A stretch of 64,000 nucleotides of DNA from Lyophyllum atratum (taxonomy: Eukaryota > Basidiomycota > Agaricomycetes > Agaricales > Lyophyllaceae). The notes beneath the pieces are model-generated. The model had not been told where the DNA came from and did not search any database. It was given only the letters and a program-made list of their open reading frames with translations. Position 1 is the stretch's first letter; every line of letters begins with the position of its first letter. Made by a program: the position numbers and the translations under genes. Shown here in pieces: positions 60,048 through 64,000 of the stretch. The stretch covers positions 620,001 through 684,000 of the forward strand of contig JACGCN010000004.1 in NCBI GenBank assembly GCA_014905825.1. The letters are read 5' to 3'.

Positions 60048-60223
60048 GGTGAACAGTGATCGAAGCACACCTCCCTGAGAATTGTGAAAACAAAATTCCG
60101 TGTTGACAGATGTTTGGCTATAGCCTCTCGGGCCTGATTAACGTCTCTTGTCCTCTGATCCTCATCCCTGACTGCGTTGCAGCGTCCTCCCGAAGGTGAC
60201 ACGGTACAACTACTTATTACTCA

Positions 60224-62231
60224 TCAATCTTCATAAATATTCCCATAAACCACTATTTTGTCCAAATCGGAGGCCAGACCTGGATCCGAGTCCCTTGTCA
60301 AGTCCTAAAGTAAATCAATCTGTATCACGGTGACATACCTCCATTGAACCCTGCAAAAGTAAGGCTGTTTCCTCCACCAATGTTGAACGTGACGTTCAAA
60401 GGCTGGCTTAATATAATCCCCGAGCTCCCACTGCGTTGGATGATTGACACCGGCGCTCCACCATTAACCGAGTACGTCGCTGTGCGAGAAAGCACAGAAA
60501 CCCCGTTTCTATTGTCGCCCCCTGCGCAAGATCAGTCAAATAGATCGTTTGAATATCGAACGAACATACAGAGGCCGTCTGGATTGTGATAGTAAACCGA
60601 CACCCATTGTGGTTTGCCAGTCCCAACAATACCGTTGATGGTTACTGTCGAGTTCCCTTCGACTATAGATGACTCGATTCAGTATTTGACAGACGGTCCT
60701 ATGGTATGATCCACTCATTTCCGGTGATGACTTTGCCTCGGGAGCACGTAGGCTACTCCTGTTTTAGCCGTCATGATAAGCTGAGGACGAATCAGACGGC
60801 GTACACAGAGTGTAATATAGGCAGGGCCCGTAAGCACCCCTTGCTCAGCCTCGTATTCTCGCCCCTTCGGAGTTGTGATTAGGCCAGACTTGACATCTAC
60901 CGAGTAGAGATCGCGCCATTCCACTCTGAATGAACCAGTTTGATCATCGATATCAGCAGGCAACCACACATATCTGGAATCAAGGTCAGGACAATCCGCG
61001 TTTCGATCAAAGATCTACGCACCTGCTGTCGTACAAGGTATTTCCAGTCGCCCATTGATCTCCGCAATAGATGTACGTCTTTTCGCGACTTTCTCCTGCC
61101 GTCAATGTAAATGTACTTTGGGAATTCCAGGTTCTGGTACCGAGGCTGACCAGGATCTTCAATCAAATGTCCACATACGAAACACATCAACCTTACGTCG
61201 CGATATATGATTGAACGGACCAAGGGCCGGACAATTCCTCTGCGGAGAACACAACGACGTTATTTGGGCGATATCCAGTTTTGTGGGACATCAAAATGTA
61301 GTATCTCTTGCCCGTATACAAGATGTTGGGGGCTTCGAGGTCGAAATCTATCCGCGTTGGTATATGAGCTCGGCTGCTAAGAACTGACAGGATGCTGATA
61401 ATCTCACTATGGAAAGTGTAGATAACTTCTTCAACATTTGTGAAATTCGAATTCAGACGAGTAATGAGATTGTCGTGATCCGCGTCAGCATCACCATTAC
61501 TATACAAAGCATAGGCGGTGCCTGTGGGGGCGGAGTATCACCGTATAGAACTAACGGTCACAGTGCCTGACGCCACACACCATCGACGTCTTGAAAAAGT
61601 CCCAAATCCTGGCTCGGGTTTCCCAGAGGCCGGAAGGTCTCCCTGAATGTGTACGGGCCTGTTCAAAATGTTATCCACGGTCATGCTGCGGCATCGGTCC
61701 GCACAGAGGGGTTTCATTACCTGTAATATTCGGGCTAGTAGCGACGCCCTGGCGCAGCTGGCCATATGTAGAGTTATCCGCATGAAACCAAAGGACCCAG
61801 CCTTGAGTTGGTTCATTGAAGACTGCTTTTGGTCGTTCCACGACTTTGTCGGGACCTATATCTGTCCCGGGGATTGGGGAGAGCGCACGTCCTTCATTTT
61901 TCCAGTTCAGAAGGTCGGTGGAGGAGTACACGTTGATGCCTGCGTAGAGAAAGTAAGCAGCAAAAAGACATCATAAGTCATAGGTCCTACCCGAGAAGAG
62001 GTCCTTATCTTCCTGTCGCTCGTTCTGACCAAACCAGTACCACGTCCCGTTTGTCTTAACCACACCCCCTGCGTGAGAGCTCAAAACATTTCCGTCGGTG
62101 TCATACCAAGTTGCGCCAGGCGCGATATATTTATTCTTCCGAGTCAAAGCAGCAATGCTGTGCCCCGAAAACAAGAAGGCTGTGAAGAATATGAGCGAAG
62201 ACCACATGATTGGACGGGGGATGTAACGCAC
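60224..62231 (-). CDS. Secreted GH43 exo-beta-1,3-galactanase-like enzyme with C-terminal CBM35-type module
   Basis: Five-bladed propeller glycoside hydrolase, likely subfamily GH43_24, which trims the beta-1,3-galactan backbone of arabinogalactan proteins. A signal peptide (MWSSLIFFTAFLFSGHSIAA; an earlier ATG adds 8 residues) precedes YIAPGATWYDTDGNVLSSHA, GGVVKTNGTWYWFGQNE. Then GINVYSSTDLLNWKNEGRAL, VERPKAVFNEPTQGWVLWFH, MTVDNILNRPVHIQGDLP, GTAYALYSNGDADADHDNL and DFDLEAPNILYTGKRYYILM, with conserved acidic residues. Next are YIYCGDQWATG and YVWLPADIDD. The C-terminus has GNSTVTINGIVGTGKPQW, VSVYYHNPDG and LNVTFNIGGGNSLTFAGFNG, characteristic of the fused CBM35. A final exon gives LASDLDKIVVYGNIYED at 60224. 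GH43 is clear; the subfamily is judged by resemblance. Confidence 0.82.
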
Positions 62232-63171
62232 TGGCTTGCGTTCGAAGAGTATTTATCAGTTGTTGGCAGGATGGACTCCAGGCAGAAGTATGGAAGGTCG
62301 AAGGTTGTCAGGAGATTGAGTCTGGCGGGCCGGGGAGAGCCTGATGAGGCACGGGAATCTTGTAACACAAGCTGCACACGAGCAATGTTTTATACATCCG
62401 TCGTTGAGCGCGTGTTTGCCAATACTTGAATAAGGCGTTCTCTGGATCGGCCGATGAAACCTGCAAGTCCGTATCACGTACCGACGCATATCTCTGTCCC
62501 GTTGGTCTAGAAATCCTGAGACTCGTAAGGCTTTCACTAGATTCCAAACATGAGCCGTCAATGGGGAAGCTACGTTTCGTATATTCATAATCAACGCTTT
62601 CCGTGTCCTAGAATCTCTGGCACGTCCTATTTAGCGTATAGGGCAGGGTACAAGCCTAGCAGGTGACTCCACATCGTCGAATTCGATCCATTCACCGAGA
62701 TAATCGAAGGCCAAGCAAAAGCCAATTCAGATTTGCACAACTTAAACGTAGTCGCCAGCTGCCATCCAGTGACTTCGCTCCATGCAAGATTGAACCGACG
62801 GGCCGTTTCGGAGGAAGGAAGCTTGAAGGAAGCGGTATGATGTATCATGGAAGCGACACCGAAGGCGAATATCGCGATCACCGGAGCGGTGTTGCTAGGC
62901 TGTAGCGGGACATAGACGGTGGTACTGAAGCGGTTGTGCGTCGTATCAAGTGTGCTAGGAGTTGTCAATGTTGTTTACTTGGGCCGGAGTTATCGGAAGA
63001 AACATGATTGCTTCCGTCCCAAGTCACGCATCACACGACACGTGCTGGGAACACGACGCGTCAACGCTTTCTTCAACTGGGTGCATCGATCATGATCCGG
63101 TCTTCGACTTGCAATTGTTGCCAGGTTCATCATACTGACAGCCGCTGGGTTGTTGGAAGGTCTGACTCAAC
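62232..63171. other. Divergent promoter region of GH43 and M64 genes, with possible membrane-gene fragment
   Basis: Minus-strand open frame 62968-62627 contains VYVPLQPSNTAPVIAIFAFG and SEVTGW, weakly recalling the start of RTA1-like lipid-translocating membrane proteins, but no downstream exons are evident. It may be a remnant. A TATA-like gataaata lies about 45 bp before the GH43 start. Confidence 0.35.
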
Positions 63172-64000
63172 ATGCTCCTATCTATTATACTAGCGGTAGC
63201 TGCTGGAATCCAAGGTAACTTCATCCACCTCCTCCCAAACTGCAGCCTCAATTTCCCATATATCAGGATGTTATTCTGCAGGGCCACAATCGGTCTTACA
63301 GCACCAGGGAAACTTTCGTGCTACTACTACTCCATCTCGGCCTTTGCTTCCGGGGAAATGTGAGGCTGCCCACGCCCTTGTTAATGAGGAGTACCCGGTT
63401 GTTCCCAGCCCTCCCCTGGAAGTCCACCCCCTCGTGGTCTCTGGACTGTCCAGCAACCGTGTCGATCTCGTGTTCTTCTCGGACGGATGTAGGTAGACCT
63501 TCAAACCCGCTTTGACTTGCGTATTAACCCCATAACTGCGGTAACGCTTAGATCTCCCCGACGAGCGTGACAAATTTCTCGGAGATGCAGCCAGACTTGC
63601 TCAAGATGTATCTGCAAACCAGACCTTCGCCACCGTGCGCCCCCTACTGAACTTCTGGGCGGCGTTTACGCCTAGTAAAGAGGTCAATTCTTTTTGCATG
63701 CGCGACCTGCCTTTTTGCCTGAAGTGTTTTCCCAGAGTGGCATTGGTGTGGGTGGCAAGCCCAAAGAGTAAGAATGACCCCCGTAGTTTTCCGCGCTTTT
63801 TCTCATAGACTCTCAAACTGGCACAGTACACCCTTTGGTCTGTACCGAGACGGAACGGAACTCAGAGGGGTCTATTATAGTAAACCAGAAGTTGCCGAAG
63901 CGGCCTGCTCATCCCTTGGTGAGCAGTGCGACTATCCAATTCTGTTAGGTTAGTCCCTGTTCCCACATTTGTTGTTATCGTCATCAATTGGATCTTCCAT
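63172..64000 (+). CDS. Secreted M64 (IgA-peptidase-like) metallopeptidase, N-terminal part, cut by window end
   Basis: A signal peptide (MLLSIILAVAAGIQ) in a tiny first exon is joined by an intron (gtaactt..atcag) to GCYSAGPQSVLQHQGNFR. The family-typical core follows: LVVSGLSSNRVDLVFFSDGY (completed across intron gtaggt..cttag), LPDERDKFLGDAARLAQDVS, NQTFATVRPLLNFWAAFTPS, an intron, SGIGVGGKPKD, an intron ending ggcacag, and TPFGLYRDGTELRGVYY. The last exon ends GEQCDYPILL with donor gttagt at 63951. The SNRxDLVFFSDGY and NxWAAFTPSKESGIG elements are hallmarks of fungal M64 proteins. The zinc-binding HExxH would lie beyond the window, so activity cannot be judged. It is divergently placed to the GH43 gene. 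Confidence 0.8.

Overview
This window is nuclear DNA from a filamentous basidiomycete, most probably an Agaricomycete. The evidence is dense genes on both strands, many phase-variable introns of about 45-65 nt with GT..AG borders, and protein families typical of mushroom-forming fungi. These include a Ser-rich tetraspanin, GH16 and GH43 secreted glycanases, an M64 peptidase, Vts1, mitofusin and the large NAD-glutamate dehydrogenase. There is no sign of a plasmid, virus, transposase or CRISPR array. I recognise no tRNA or rRNA gene. Exon structures were inferred by eye from splice consensus and family conservation.

Layout, left to right. 1-1.6 kb: no secure gene. 1.6-3.4 kb (-): tetraspanin with an apparent one-base frameshift. 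3.7-5.0 kb (-): LEA2-like single-pass membrane protein. 5.2-6.8 kb (-): type II membrane fucosyltransferase-like protein. 8.5-10.1 kb (+): GH16 glucanase. 10.4-11.8 kb (-): RNA polymerase I/III subunit AC40. 11.9-13.6 kb (-): epoxide hydrolase copy 1. 14.2-15.1 kb (-): V-ATPase proteolipid c. 15.4-16.8 kb (-): an unresolved polytopic membrane protein. 17.1-18.5 kb (-): thioredoxin reductase. 18.8-20.1 kb (-): SDR oxidoreductase. 21.1-22.9 kb (-): 2OG-Fe(II) dioxygenase. 23.3-27.4 kb (-): NAD-glutamate dehydrogenase. 28.9-30.5 kb (-): epoxide hydrolase copy 2. 31.2-33.8 kb (-): mitofusin. 34.9-36.2 kb (-): Cys-rich, Ser/Thr-rich single-pass protein.

36.9-39.0 kb (+): Vts1/Smaug. 39.7-41.0 kb (+): second SDR. 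42.1-44.5 kb (+): acidic polytopic orphan protein. 46.5-48.0 kb (+): secreted three-module protein. 50.9-52.3 kb (+): quinone oxidoreductase. 55.7 kb (+): candidate 33-residue peptide gene. 56.7-58.0 kb (-): alpha/beta hydrolase. 58.2-60.0 kb (-): ribosomal L1-domain nucleolar protein. 60.2-62.2 kb (-): GH43 galactanase-like enzyme with CBM35. 63.2 kb to the end (+): M64 peptidase, cut by the window edge.

The genes do not form an obvious biosynthetic cluster. Housekeeping genes (AC40, V-ATPase c, TRR1, GDH2, FZO1, VTS1, L1-domain protein) alternate with secreted or detoxification genes. The parts most worth a second look are the tandem duplications placed directly in front of two genes, a module-duplicated secreted protein whose introns were copied in phase, an in-frame mitochondrial-leader-like extension without AUG on the thioredoxin reductase, the tetraspanin frameshift, and the promoter-backed 33-codon peptide gene.
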